This document shows, piece after piece, positions 1 through 8,022 of a stretch of DNA of 15,683 nucleotides (within the stretch, counting starts at the first letter, position 1; every line of letters starts with the position of its first letter). Source of the stretch: Deltaproteobacteria bacterium (lineage in GTDB: Bacteria; Desulfobacterota; Binatia; UBA9968); contig JAHKKJ010000023.1 of the NCBI GenBank assembly GCA_020027655.1, forward strand, positions 1-15,683, given 5' to 3'. Below the pieces are notes generated by a model. That model did no database searches, had not been told where the DNA came from, and saw only the letters and a list, made by a program, of their open reading frames with translations. The position numbers and the translations under genes were made by a program.

Positions 1-64
1 GATGTCGGCTTTGTGGGTTTAGTTGTCGGCCCGCGATTCTCGTGAAATCAGAATGACCGCTTTG

Positions 65-640
65 TCATGACGTGGGTTGACTGGAGGCGATGACGAAACG
101 AGCGCGGCGATTTTGCGCCCAACAATCTTCCGTTTGCTCGGCGCACACGGGAATCTCCTCTCCGTAACTAATCGTCGATAGTCGATCCGCACCGATACCC
201 AGAGTTACCAAGTAATTCCTGGCGGTTTGGGCGCGCTTGGCTCCCAGCGCTAGATTATACTCGGCGGTGCCCCGCTCGTCGCAATGCCCTTCAATCTGTA
301 TACGCGCCGCTGGGGTGTTTTTAAGCCAGTCTGCATTGGCTTTGAGGGTTGCACGCGATTCTTCCGTGAGATCGTAACGGTCGAAACCGAAATAAACGTC
401 CTTGACTGGGCTGGACGCAGGTGTGGCGGTGCTCTGACCGCTCTGTAACGCTTCCAGGCTGGACGGCGCTGAAGTCAGTCTTTTTGCTTCAGCCGATGAA
501 CCAAGGTTCCTCCCGGCAGACGCATTGGGATTCTCTACTGTCCATTGCGGGGACTGCGGATTTTGCGTCTGTGCAACCTGTGCTCCCCCACAACCAATTA
601 GTATAAATGAGGCCAGCAAGCTCCAAACTAGACCGATCAT
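65..640 (-). CDS. pal: Peptidoglycan-associated lipoprotein (Pal-like, OmpA C-terminal domain)
   Basis: 191-aa lipoprotein that should sit in the outer membrane and bind the peptidoglycan stem peptide through its OmpA-like domain, as Pal of the Tol-Pal system does. Visible: a hydrophobic signal (residues 3-16) ending in the lipobox L14-I15-G16-C17, a low-complexity Ser/Pro/Gln linker (about 20-78), then the OmpA-like domain (about 80-185). The Pal hallmark GHCDERGTAEYN is at residues 118-129, SYGEE at 158-162 and NRRARFV at 177-183. The domain's Cys166 and Cys173 fit Pal-type P-x-C...C-W spacing. The start is supported by AAGGAG six bases upstream of the ATG. A near-consensus promoter lies about 65 bases upstream (705-733). 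Usual pal neighbours (tolB upstream) are absent: the upstream gene is an alpha/beta hydrolase. Only 64 bases remain on the downstream side, and no start codon of a next gene is seen there. Other OmpA-family lipoproteins are possible, but the motifs fit Pal best. Confidence 0.93.
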   Translation of the reverse strand: MIGLVWSLLASFILIGCGGAQVAQTQNPQSPQWTVENPNASAGRNLGSSAEAKRLTSAPSSLEALQSGQSTATPASSPVKDVYFGFDRYDLTEESRATLKANADWLKNTPAARIQIEGHCDERGTAEYNLALGAKRAQTARNYLVTLGIGADRLSTISYGEEIPVCAEQTEDCWAQNRRARFVIASSQPTS

Positions 641-894
641 TTCATTCTCCTTTCCGGTATGTGCGCCAATTAAGGAAGGACAAAATCTAAATCTTGAAAA
701 TGAAATTGTGAGGCATCGCTACCAAGCTGTCAACCGAAAGTACGCCGATTTGATTTTCCGGTGGATGTGTTTGTCAGTATTTTCCTATAGATATCTCTCG
801 CGCTCCTGCATTGGATTGATTTTGCGCAACAAGAATTTGAGAAAGAGGATGAGACCACTGGGTCAGCTAAAAATTTGATCTCCGCGAGGAAAGC
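641..894. other. Intergenic region between alpha/beta hydrolase and pal-like genes
   Basis: A 254-base AT-richer gap holding the pal promoter (705-733) and an 8-bp inverted repeat, AGGATGAG (846-853) with CTCATCCT (894-901). The right arm overlaps the hydrolase stop codon. The repeat's 40-base loop and lack of an adjoining T-run make it a poor intrinsic terminator. The plus-strand open frame running through this gap has no recognisable protein features and is not called. Confidence 0.5.
705..733 (-). promoter_or_regulatory. Sigma70-type promoter for the pal-like gene
   Basis: On the minus strand a perfect -35 hexamer TTGACA (728-733) is followed after exactly 17 bases by CACAAT (705-710), a 4/6 match to TATAAT. 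Transcription would start near 698 and give a leader of roughly 55-60 bases ending in the AAGGAG ribosome site. This suggests pal is transcribed independently of the alpha/beta hydrolase gene upstream. Confidence 0.65.
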
Positions 895-2031
895 TCATCC
901 TGCTCCCAATTGTTTCATGAACCAGTCGGCAATATAGGTCCGTCGGTCGAAGCGCTTTTCCCCATGACCGACGCCGTCGAGCATTTGTCGCTGTGGGGAA
1001 TTCACGGCTTTCTCATAGAGTTTGAGGGCACCGCGTGGATCCATGACCCGGTCGTCATGACTGCAGCCGACGAGGAGAGGGCATGCGATGCGATCAGCTC
1101 TGCCTTCCAAAGTAAATTCTTTGATTCTTTCTCTTGCTTCTTCGAGGTCCTTGGCTCCCATGAGCCATCTCAGGCGGTCTTGAATGGGTGGGTAATAGTC
1201 AAAGATATCATCGACCAGATTGTAGGCGCCGCTCCAAACTGCCACTGCCTTGATCCGCTTTTCTGCCGTCGCGCAACGCGGCCCCGAGTAGCCGCCCATG
1301 CTCGAGCCGTGAAGCCCAATCCGGTTCGGATCGACATCCGGACGCGTGAGCAAATAATCGATCACGGCCTTGGCCACCCGCTCCGAATCCGGTGGGGCAT
1401 AAAGTTTTTTCTCCCTGAGGGTCCCGCCGTGTCCCGGTCCGTCCACATCGATGAAAGACATGCCCCGGCGCACGTATTGGCCGGCTCCGCCATCTTCCCC
1501 GCGCAGCAAGATCCCATCGGCTCCGCCGTAGTTGTAAACAACGGGAAGACGGCTTCCTGATTTGCCTCGTCCCGGATAGAAAAGGGCATCGAGGCTGTGG
1601 CCCTCGTAGGCGATCTGCACCCGCTCGAAGGGCGGGGAAACCAGACTCCAAGCCTTGTCAAAATTCTTTTCCAGTTGCTTGTAACTGGGCAGCATACGTA
1701 GGTCGGTTTCGGGCAGGTAGACGAGCGCACGTCGATAGAAATCAGCAGCGCGTAAGTAGAACTCGTGAGCGGTAACCTTGCGCTCTTCGCGTTCGAAGTC
1801 GGCTGCCAACTTCTCGTTTTTTTCAGCAACTTGGGTCCATTCGGCGTGCCAACTTTCCAAATTGAAAAATTTTACCCGGCGAGCCACGCCGCGAATATCC
1901 GGATCGGGATGGTCAGCTGAGATTTCTATACGGATCTCTAACTGGCCTCCGCCGGGCAGGCCACGCCCGGAATAAAGCATTTTCTCAGCGTGCTCTCTAT
2001 CGAGCACGTCTTTGCCACCTGCTTTTGCCAT
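895..2031 (-). CDS. Alpha/beta hydrolase (acylaminoacyl-peptidase / DUF1100-like esterase)
   Basis: 378-aa probably cytoplasmic serine hydrolase (no signal peptide). An N-terminal helical region (about 1-130, charged, with a WHAEW...FEREERK...FYLRAADFYRRAL segment) precedes an alpha/beta-hydrolase core. The oxyanion-side strand is VVYNYGGADG (164-173). The nucleophile elbow G-S-S-M-G-G gives Ser244, HDDRVMDP gives the likely acid Asp327, and GVGHG gives His356, so the triad looks complete. The helical N-terminus plus a DPP/acylaminoacyl-peptidase-like core resembles the FrsA/DUF1100 group of esterases. Substrate cannot be read from sequence. The start is supported by AAGGAGG nine bases before the ATG. 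It lies 118 bases downstream of the histidine-kinase gene and may be transcribed with it or separately; no convincing promoter was seen in the gap. Confidence 0.88.
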   Translation of the reverse strand: MAKAGGKDVLDREHAEKMLYSGRGLPGGGQLEIRIEISADHPDPDIRGVARRVKFFNLESWHAEWTQVAEKNEKLAADFEREERKVTAHEFYLRAADFYRRALVYLPETDLRMLPSYKQLEKNFDKAWSLVSPPFERVQIAYEGHSLDALFYPGRGKSGSRLPVVYNYGGADGILLRGEDGGAGQYVRRGMSFIDVDGPGHGGTLREKKLYAPPDSERVAKAVIDYLLTRPDVDPNRIGLHGSSMGGYSGPRCATAEKRIKAVAVWSGAYNLVDDIFDYYPPIQDRLRWLMGAKDLEEARERIKEFTLEGRADRIACPLLVGCSHDDRVMDPRGALKLYEKAVNSPQRQMLDGVGHGEKRFDRRTYIADWFMKQLGAG

Positions 2032-2071
2032 GTATGACTTCCTCCTTCCGCTCTTGCAAAATGGTCCGAAT

Positions 2072-2091
2072 TCTTCCTTGCCCTAGGAAGA
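2072..2091 (-). terminator. Small hairpin between histidine kinase and hydrolase genes (weak terminator candidate)
   Basis: A perfect 7-bp inverted repeat, TCTTCCT / AGGAAGA, with a 6-base loop lies 59 bases past the kinase stop. A second 5-bp hairpin, TCTGG / CCAGA with a 4-base loop, is at about 2112-2126. Neither is followed by a T-run on the minus strand, so intrinsic termination is doubtful. They could be attenuating or RNA-processing structures in a longer transcript. Confidence 0.25.
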
Positions 2092-2149
2092 GCGAAAATT
2101 CAACCGGCATGCTCTGGTGAGCCAGAACCAAGAAGGAGCGAAGTGATGG

Positions 2150-4507
2150 CTAGGGTTCCGGTTTGGCTTCGGGACGTCTCCGCGCATAGGTGCGGACCGC
2201 GCCCACTCCCTCGTAGACGCACGGGAGTGTTACGGTAAAAGTAGTTCCCTCTCCGGGTTGGCTCGTGACCTTTACTGTGCCACCGAGTACCTGGGAGAAG
2301 GTTTTGACAATGTGCAACCCTAAGCCGACGCCGCCCTGGGATCGAGTTCTAGAGGCGTCGAGTTGAAGAAATTTTTCGAAGACCAACGGTAAATCTTGGG
2401 GCGCAATGCCTATGCCGGTATCAGCCACACTGAGCTCAACCCGGTTGAACCCGGCCGCATGACTTGCCGATACGGTGACATGACCGACCTCCGTAAACTT
2501 CAGGGCGTTGTTAATCAGATTTTGTAAGATGTGCTTGAGTTTGTCGCGGTCGGTGCGGATTACGGGAAGGTTTGAGGCATAGACCCAGCGCAGGCTTATA
2601 TCCTTTCCCAAGGGATATTCATAAAGCAACTTTAGCTCGTCCAAGAATTCAGGGAGAGGTAGTTCATCGCACTCCACGATGACTCCCCCGGCCTCAATCT
2701 TGGTCGCGTCCATAATGCTGTTGACCATCACCAACAGTTCATTCGAGTGACGAGTGACTTTATCTAGCGCATTGACCTGTTCCGCATTAATCTCGCCCAG
2801 GACTCCGTCTTGGACAATTTTCGTATAGCCGGCGATGACATTCAGCGGGGTACGCAGCTCGTGGGACATAACGCCCAAGAATTCGTCTTTGACTTTGTTG
2901 GCTTTTTCAAGGTCGATAGCCTGTTGTTTCGTCTGCTCGTAGAGTTGAGAGTTCTGAATAGCTCCGGCAGCCTGGCCGGCGAGAGTGCGCAGGAAGTTGA
3001 TTTCTTCATCGCTAAAGTAGCGCTCCCGTTGGCAATAAAAAGAGAGAATCCCGAGCACTTTGTCCTGAGCTATCAACGGCACGCCGAGGTAAGAAACGAA
3101 GCCGCTCTTGCGAAAATAGTCTGAGTCCGGACCAATGTCGGGAATATGGATGTTCGAAATCCGGACAGCATCTTTGGCCTGGAGGACGGGGTGGTTTAAG
3201 TCATGGCCGCGACCCGCGCCGTAGGCTCTCCATGCCTCTTCGTCGATACCCCGGGCCGCAACCTTAATGAGTTCCCTTTCGCTCTTGTCAAGCAACATAA
3301 TCGTCGTTGCGGTTTCCGGCACTAGAACGGTAAGTTTTTCCAAAAGGACGTTGAGTACGGCACGCAACTCCAGAGTGGATGTTGTGGCCAGGTTGATTTC
3401 GTAGAGTGCGACCTGGCGTTCCGTATGACGTTGGATATCCAGCTGCGCTTTCTTCTGCTCTGTAACATCGCGAACGATGCAGACAAAGGCAACGGGATCC
3501 ATGGCCGGATCGTCACGCATGACGAAGGAAGAAACGCTCAAGGTGCTGCGGCCCGTATACTGATCGATCAGCGGGAATTCGTAATCGCGAACAGAACCGC
3601 TCAAAATAACGCGGTCGAGAATAAATTCCGGAGGGGCAATGATGGATGTCAAGTTTTGGATGGGACTTCCGATCAACGTGTTTTCGGGACGCCTGAACAA
3701 CTGGCAGGCGGCTCGATTTGCGACTCGAACGGTTCCTTCCTTATCGAGAACCAAAAGAGCGTCCGCCATGGCATTGATGATCTCCGTTGCGGCAAAGGCC
3801 GGAGTAATGTCGACGAGCCTAAAGCGCCACACCGCCCGCGCAGTTAGAATGATGAAACCGAGCACGGCTAGGTGACCGAACGGATAGGACGGTATGCCGA
3901 ACGCAGCGAGATAGTCGAAGGAGCCGAGATACGCTATACAGAAAGCGATGAACAATGCTTTGCTTCTCAGTTTTTCCACTCCGGGTGCTGCGGCATGATA
4001 TCCCTGCCAGTAGTGTTGGAGACTCAACGCCATTAAGCCGAAGAAGAAACCGAGAAAGGGTACACTCGCCCATTCATAACGAGCGTAATAGCCCCACCAA
4101 AAACGGTTGACACCACTGATAAACGCGTCGCTGTAAAGGGCTGTCACAAAGAAAAAACCGGAGACAAGCCATGCAACCCAGACTCGGCTCTTGTGCTTTG
4201 AATAGATTCCTAAAGTGCCGACCGTGAAGTGATAGACGGCCGCGGGGATAAAGGTAACACCCAATTGGCCCATGACAGCCCAGGCGCTTGCCACGGGCGC
4301 AGCCACCGCGCAATACATGAGGGAGTAACAAAAAAGCCAGATCGCCGCGGTGACGGTCATAATGAAGAAGGAAAGGCTGACATGGGAGTTGCGCTCCCCG
4401 ACGAGCACGATAAAGCTTAGAGCCATGATCGCGACCCCGGTAATCAGGGTCGGTATCGCGTACGGGTTGAAACTGTAGTTAGCCAGGTTGAAAAGCTCGG
4501 GGGGCAT
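2150..4507 (-). CDS. Membrane sensor histidine kinase (7TM - PAS - GAF - HisKA - HATPase)
   Basis: 785-aa membrane-bound sensor kinase that should autophosphorylate a histidine and pass phosphate to a response regulator. Domain order: seven hydrophobic segments (about 19-36, 46-67, 79-98, 109-128, 147-165, 184-202, 208-225) of the histidine-kinase 7TM type; PAS (about 240-350, ending DVTEQKKAQ); GAF (about 365-520); HisKA with H-box MSHELRTPLN, phospho-acceptor His549; HATPase_c with N-box LQNLINNALKF (661-671), G1 VADTGIGI (694-701) and G2 GGVGLGLHIVK (725-735). There is no receiver domain and no response-regulator gene in the window, so it looks like an orphan kinase. It starts 21 bases after the C26 hydrolase stop with only a weak ribosome site, which suggests translational coupling within the slt operon. 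The ligand is unknown; PAS and GAF suggest cytoplasmic small-molecule or redox sensing, which is family knowledge only. Confidence 0.93.
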   Translation of the reverse strand: MPPELFNLANYSFNPYAIPTLITGVAIMALSFIVLVGERNSHVSLSFFIMTVTAAIWLFCYSLMYCAVAAPVASAWAVMGQLGVTFIPAAVYHFTVGTLGIYSKHKSRVWVAWLVSGFFFVTALYSDAFISGVNRFWWGYYARYEWASVPFLGFFFGLMALSLQHYWQGYHAAAPGVEKLRSKALFIAFCIAYLGSFDYLAAFGIPSYPFGHLAVLGFIILTARAVWRFRLVDITPAFAATEIINAMADALLVLDKEGTVRVANRAACQLFRRPENTLIGSPIQNLTSIIAPPEFILDRVILSGSVRDYEFPLIDQYTGRSTLSVSSFVMRDDPAMDPVAFVCIVRDVTEQKKAQLDIQRHTERQVALYEINLATTSTLELRAVLNVLLEKLTVLVPETATTIMLLDKSERELIKVAARGIDEEAWRAYGAGRGHDLNHPVLQAKDAVRISNIHIPDIGPDSDYFRKSGFVSYLGVPLIAQDKVLGILSFYCQRERYFSDEEINFLRTLAGQAAGAIQNSQLYEQTKQQAIDLEKANKVKDEFLGVMSHELRTPLNVIAGYTKIVQDGVLGEINAEQVNALDKVTRHSNELLVMVNSIMDATKIEAGGVIVECDELPLPEFLDELKLLYEYPLGKDISLRWVYASNLPVIRTDRDKLKHILQNLINNALKFTEVGHVTVSASHAAGFNRVELSVADTGIGIAPQDLPLVFEKFLQLDASRTRSQGGVGLGLHIVKTFSQVLGGTVKVTSQPGEGTTFTVTLPCVYEGVGAVRTYARRRPEAKPEP

Positions 4508-4528
4508 GGGGTCCGGAAGGCCTTCGCT

Positions 4529-5299
4529 TCAGATCCCGTGATGGGGTCGTTTTGAAGCAGAAATGAAAGAGGAAAAGATCCTGCGCTGGCAGGGGTCCTT
4601 ACGCGCCAGAATCTCGGGATGCCATTGCACACCTAGGACGAAACTATGGTTCGAGCTCTCAAGCCCTTCGATCAGTCCATCTTCCGCCGTGGCATTGACC
4701 ACTAGCCCCTTACCGACTTTTCTGACGGCTTGATGGTGCGTCGTGTTGACCTCCATGGTCTGCCTTTGGACGATCTGCCGGAGGTGCGTCCCGGAATGAA
4801 TCATTATTGGATGACCGCCTTCGTCTCTTTTTGCTCCTTGCTCGTGCTTGGCAGCGTTTGGGAGTTGGGTCGCGATATCCTGGTAGAGAGACCCGCCCAA
4901 GGCTACATTGATCGCTTGGGCGCCGCCACAGATTCCCAGGAGGGGTAGATTTTGGTTAAGAGCCAAATCAACTAATTCCAACTCAAACTCTGTCCTTTCC
5001 TTTTTGATTACACCTAGAGCACGAACCGGCTTTTCACCGTAATAACTTGGGTGAATATCGAAATTTCCGCCGCTGATCAGTACACCGTCGAGACGCTGCA
5101 GAATCCTGCGAAGCCCGCTCTGGGAAGCAGTCGGTGGGAGGATGAGTGGAATTCCGCCCACTTCTTGGATTGTACGGGAATAACGCTGAGGCAAGAACAG
5201 GGTAAGTTCTTGCGTGCGGTTAGTGCCGTTCGCTGGAACGCTCGACAGATCGGCGGTGATGCCAATCAGCGGGGCCCGGCTCCTGCTCGCTTGGCTCAT
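4529..5299 (-). CDS. Gamma-glutamyl-gamma-aminobutyrate hydrolase family protein (peptidase C26, class I GATase-like)
   Basis: 256-aa class-I glutamine-amidotransferase-fold hydrolase of the PuuD/C26 family, which cleaves gamma-glutamyl amide bonds. Visible: LIGITAD near the N-terminus, GVLISGGNFDIHPSYYG (72-88), nucleophile elbow LLGICGGAQAINVALGG (Cys124), THHQAV (187-192) and GVQWHPE (His227, Glu229), so the Cys-His-Glu triad is intact. The residue after the nucleophile is Gly rather than the Arg common in PuuD (GICRG). The ATG overlaps the slt stop codon as ATGA (5296-5299) with no ribosome site before it, so translation is probably coupled to slt. No puu polyamine-catabolism genes are nearby. 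Its real substrate is therefore open: gamma-glutamyl-GABA, another gamma-glutamyl amide, or conceivably a murein-derived gamma-D-glutamyl peptide given the transglycosylase partner. The last option is inference. Confidence 0.88.
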   Translation of the reverse strand: MSQASRSRAPLIGITADLSSVPANGTNRTQELTLFLPQRYSRTIQEVGGIPLILPPTASQSGLRRILQRLDGVLISGGNFDIHPSYYGEKPVRALGVIKKERTEFELELVDLALNQNLPLLGICGGAQAINVALGGSLYQDIATQLPNAAKHEQGAKRDEGGHPIMIHSGTHLRQIVQRQTMEVNTTHHQAVRKVGKGLVVNATAEDGLIEGLESSNHSFVLGVQWHPEILARKDPCQRRIFSSFISASKRPHHGI

Positions 5300-7341
5300 T
5301 TTTGTTGATCGTATAGACGCTTGTAGATTCGGTGGTTGCGCATCACTAGTTTAACGTAACCGCGCGTTTCTAGGTAGGGGATGCGTTCGACAAACTCCTC
5401 CGCGTCATCGGTCAGAATCTCTTTCTCCCAACGATCCACTGCAGCTTCGCCGGCATTGTATGCGGCGATGGCTTTGAACCAATCATTTGAGTAACGTTGC
5501 AGAAGATCCTTTAGGTACTGAGTGCCGAGCACGAGATTGATCTCCGGTTGGAACAATTGCTCATTGGAGGGCGGAGAGACCCCGATCTGCTTCGCTACCC
5601 GCGACGCTGTTGACGGCAGCAGCTGCATCAAACCCAGTGCCGCTGCCGGCGAACGTGCCTGGGGATCGAACAGGCTCTCTTGTCGAATCAAGGCAAGAAC
5701 GAGGTAGGGATCAAGCTCTCGTTCCTGGGCCTTTTGTTGAATCATTTCCCAGTAGGCCAAGGGAAAGCGGTAGAGGTTTCTCTCACTTTGTGAGCTTGGA
5801 AGTTGATTGGCGATGGCGAGGCTGCGGCCGTATGCCTGGTTGTTAAAATATTCGTGCATCAGTAACGGGCGTAACCGGGAATGCTTCTTAGAAAGACGAT
5901 CGACTTCACTGATCTCAGCCACCGCCAAGCGATGAAGCGAAATAGCAGAAAGCTCCCGCGCACGAAAGAGATGGTAAGTAATCTCAGCGCTCATCGGAGG
6001 ATCGGCTTCATCGCTGGGAGGAAGGGCGCTTGTTTTGGGTTCTTCGATTGCTATTCCCACTCTAGCCAGGGAGCGCAAGGCAAGAGCCTGATAGTAAGAT
6101 TCCTCGCTGCCATCGACGATTTGTCGATAAATTCGGATGGCGGTCTCCGCGTCACCGAGCTTCTCAGCGCTGCGGCCCTGCCAGTACAATCCTGCGGTCC
6201 GAAATGCGCTGTCCTTGGCGTTGGCGGCTAGGCTTTGAAATGTCGCATAGGCCTGTGCCCATTCCTGGTCGCGATAGTAGAGCCAGGCAAGGCGTGAGGC
6301 GGCGTCATCGTGCACCTGGCTATTGGGGAAATTTTTAATGATGCTCAGGTAAAGAGCTATCGCTTCTTGCTTTCGGCCAAACGACTCGTGAATGTCGGCG
6401 GCGGCATAACGGGATCTTTCGATGTAGGGGCTGGTCGGATAACGCTCCATAACCTGCCTGAAAAAATCGAAGGCCTGGGCGTTATCGTGTCGATTCCACA
6501 AGACTTGGCCGATTTGGTAGAGCGCTTTGGGAGCTTCCGGGCTTTTCGGATAGTCCCGAGCGATCTGCTCAAGTAGCGGAATCGCTTCGTTTCGCTTGCG
6601 AATTGAGAGATACAGATCGGTGAGTTTTGTCAATATCCGGCGGCGGAAGGTCGGCTCGGGATTGTTGCTTAAAAGCTTCTTGTAGAGAACCTCTGCTTCA
6701 CCGTATTCTCCTTCCCGCACCAGGCGATCCGCTTCGTCCGCAGTCGCTTGAGTCGTGTTAAGTCCGAACTGGTCCGGATATTTTTCCCTGAGCCGCCTTA
6801 GAGCCGCGCGTGCTGGTGCCGCCCAACGCGAACGAGGGGAAAGAGTTCTCAATTCTGAATAAAGTCTATGCGCCTGACTTAGATCCGCCACCGCCTCTTG
6901 TGACTGCGCCTGAAGAAAAATCGCTTCGTCGAGGATTTCTGGTTTAATGCCGTTTTCGGCGCGTAGAGAACGCAGAGTTTCGCTAGCCTGGGCATACTTC
7001 TTTTCCGCCAGATCTATTTTTGCTTGCTGCAGCTGGGCGGGGTGGAACCAAATACTTTGAGCATAGCGTCTCCTGAGCTGGGAAAGAAACTGTTTGGCCG
7101 CGTCGAGATTGCCCTCCTTGAACGAGATTAACGCCAGATAGTAAAGGCTGTAGTCCGCGAGCGAGAAATCCGGCTCCAAAGTTTGCTGGAATAATTCTTT
7201 GGCTTGGATCGAGCTGCCGCTTGAATACAATGCATAGGCCTTCGCGAAGTTCTCACGGGGGTTGGGCGCCTGGGCGAAACTCACAAACGGGATGGCGACA
7301 AGGATGAAAATCACCAGGAGGCATTTGGCTCTGGATATCAT
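5296..7341 (-). CDS. slt: Soluble lytic murein transglycosylase with N-terminal TPR superhelix (Slt70-like)
   Basis: Periplasmic enzyme cleaving the MurNAc-GlcNAc bond with formation of 1,6-anhydro-MurNAc. Numbered from ATG 7341 (681 aa): signal peptide about 1-24 (basic ISRAK, hydrophobic core, cut near FAQA); a long alpha-helical TPR-like region (about 30-520) with repeated Y/A/F patterns such as EAIPLLEQIARDYPKSPEAPKALYQIG; then the SLT domain (about 535-665). The domain has catalytic Glu555 in LIRQES, GLMQLLP (570-576), AYNAG (627-631) and ETRGYV (658-663). Length and layout match Slt70-type enzymes. A TTG at 7353 could add four residues, but ATG 7341 gives the cleaner signal peptide; neither has a strong ribosome site. 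It heads an operon with the C26 hydrolase (4-base overlap) and the sensor kinase. Confidence 0.93.
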   Translation of the reverse strand: MISRAKCLLVIFILVAIPFVSFAQAPNPRENFAKAYALYSSGSSIQAKELFQQTLEPDFSLADYSLYYLALISFKEGNLDAAKQFLSQLRRRYAQSIWFHPAQLQQAKIDLAEKKYAQASETLRSLRAENGIKPEILDEAIFLQAQSQEAVADLSQAHRLYSELRTLSPRSRWAAPARAALRRLREKYPDQFGLNTTQATADEADRLVREGEYGEAEVLYKKLLSNNPEPTFRRRILTKLTDLYLSIRKRNEAIPLLEQIARDYPKSPEAPKALYQIGQVLWNRHDNAQAFDFFRQVMERYPTSPYIERSRYAAADIHESFGRKQEAIALYLSIIKNFPNSQVHDDAASRLAWLYYRDQEWAQAYATFQSLAANAKDSAFRTAGLYWQGRSAEKLGDAETAIRIYRQIVDGSEESYYQALALRSLARVGIAIEEPKTSALPPSDEADPPMSAEITYHLFRARELSAISLHRLAVAEISEVDRLSKKHSRLRPLLMHEYFNNQAYGRSLAIANQLPSSQSERNLYRFPLAYWEMIQQKAQERELDPYLVLALIRQESLFDPQARSPAAALGLMQLLPSTASRVAKQIGVSPPSNEQLFQPEINLVLGTQYLKDLLQRYSNDWFKAIAAYNAGEAAVDRWEKEILTDDAEEFVERIPYLETRGYVKLVMRNHRIYKRLYDQQK

Positions 7342-7529
7342 CTCGTTGACCAAAGTTTAGCGGACGTAAGCGGCCGAATCAATCATAAGCCCGAGTCACA
7401 TCCAGCTATGCTATTGTTTTTTAGGTCTGCGAAAGCTATTTTTTAACGACGGTATCCACAGATCGGGGCCACAGCCCGGCACGGTGTCGATGGGCATCAC
7501 CCAGCGCTCGGTCCACGGAGGTCCGCTCG
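7342..7529. promoter_or_regulatory. Divergent intergenic region between slt and coxG-like genes
   Basis: About 190 bases carrying both divergent start sides. Plus strand: a weak candidate promoter with TTGTTT (7414-7419), a 17-base spacer and TATTTT (7437-7442), about 85 bases before coxG. Minus strand: TATGAT (7382-7387) is a good -10-like hexamer but lacks a clear -35; TTGATT, 17 bases, TAAACT lies closer to slt but would leave almost no leader. These are pattern matches only. Confidence 0.3.
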
Positions 7530-7961
7530 TTGAAAATAGAAGGAAGCTATACATTTAACGCGCCCCGGGAGAAAGTTTGGCAGGTGTTGCTCGATCCTAA
7601 GATCATGGCGCAGTGCATGCCAGGATGCGAGAAGATGAGCGAAATTGGACCGGACCAATACGAAGCGACCATGAAGGTTGGAGTTGCTTCGGTCAAAGGA
7701 ACTTACAAAGGAAAGGTTTCCATCAAGGAGAAACACGCACCTTCTCATTATGTTCTCAGCGGCGAAGGTTCCGGTGGGCCGGGCTTTATGCAGGGCGATG
7801 TGTCTATCGACTTGGCGGAGAACAACGGCCAGACGGTACTCAAATACAGCACGGATGCGAAGGTGGGAGGATTGATAGCGAGTATCGGGCAGCGGATGCT
7901 CAACGGCGTAGCTAAGATGATGCTGGATCAGTTTTTCAAGAAAATAGAGAGTTTCATTTAG
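7530..7961 (+). CDS. CoxG-like SRPBCC family protein
   Basis: 143-aa protein of the carbon monoxide dehydrogenase subunit G (CoxG) family, with the START/SRPBCC fold. Family features are clear: N-terminal EGSYTFNAPREKVWQVLLDP, the MPGCEKM segment (near residue 30), VKGTYKGKVSI, GEGSGGPGFMQG, and the helical C-terminal part IASIGQRMLNGVAKMMLDQFF. CoxG takes part in CO dehydrogenase maturation or membrane anchoring, but many homologues stand apart from cox genes and have no assigned ligand. No coxM/S/L, coxD/E or coxF gene is in the window. The start is TTG: GGAGG (7517-7521) eight bases upstream fixes it, and no ATG lies in a better position. It is the first gene of the plus-strand series, 61 bases before the glycosyltransferase. 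Confidence 0.87.
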   Translation: MKIEGSYTFNAPREKVWQVLLDPKIMAQCMPGCEKMSEIGPDQYEATMKVGVASVKGTYKGKVSIKEKHAPSHYVLSGEGSGGPGFMQGDVSIDLAENNGQTVLKYSTDAKVGGLIASIGQRMLNGVAKMMLDQFFKKIESFI

Positions 7962-8022
7962 CAAGCGCGCCAAAACTGTCTGCTTCATTCCAGGTATTAG
8001 GATAGATCGGTCGAGTAGAACT

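Noticed and set aside
1..64. Possible start of another gene downstream of pal
   Set aside because: No start codon, ribosome site or recognisable coding sequence in these 64 bases on the minus strand.
910..1560. 216-codon plus-strand frame
   Set aside because: Antisense to the alpha/beta hydrolase catalytic core; no family features.
7351..7353. TTG start for slt at 7353
   Set aside because: It only adds four residues before a classical signal peptide that begins at ATG 7341; neither site has a strong ribosome-binding sequence, so the ATG is preferred.
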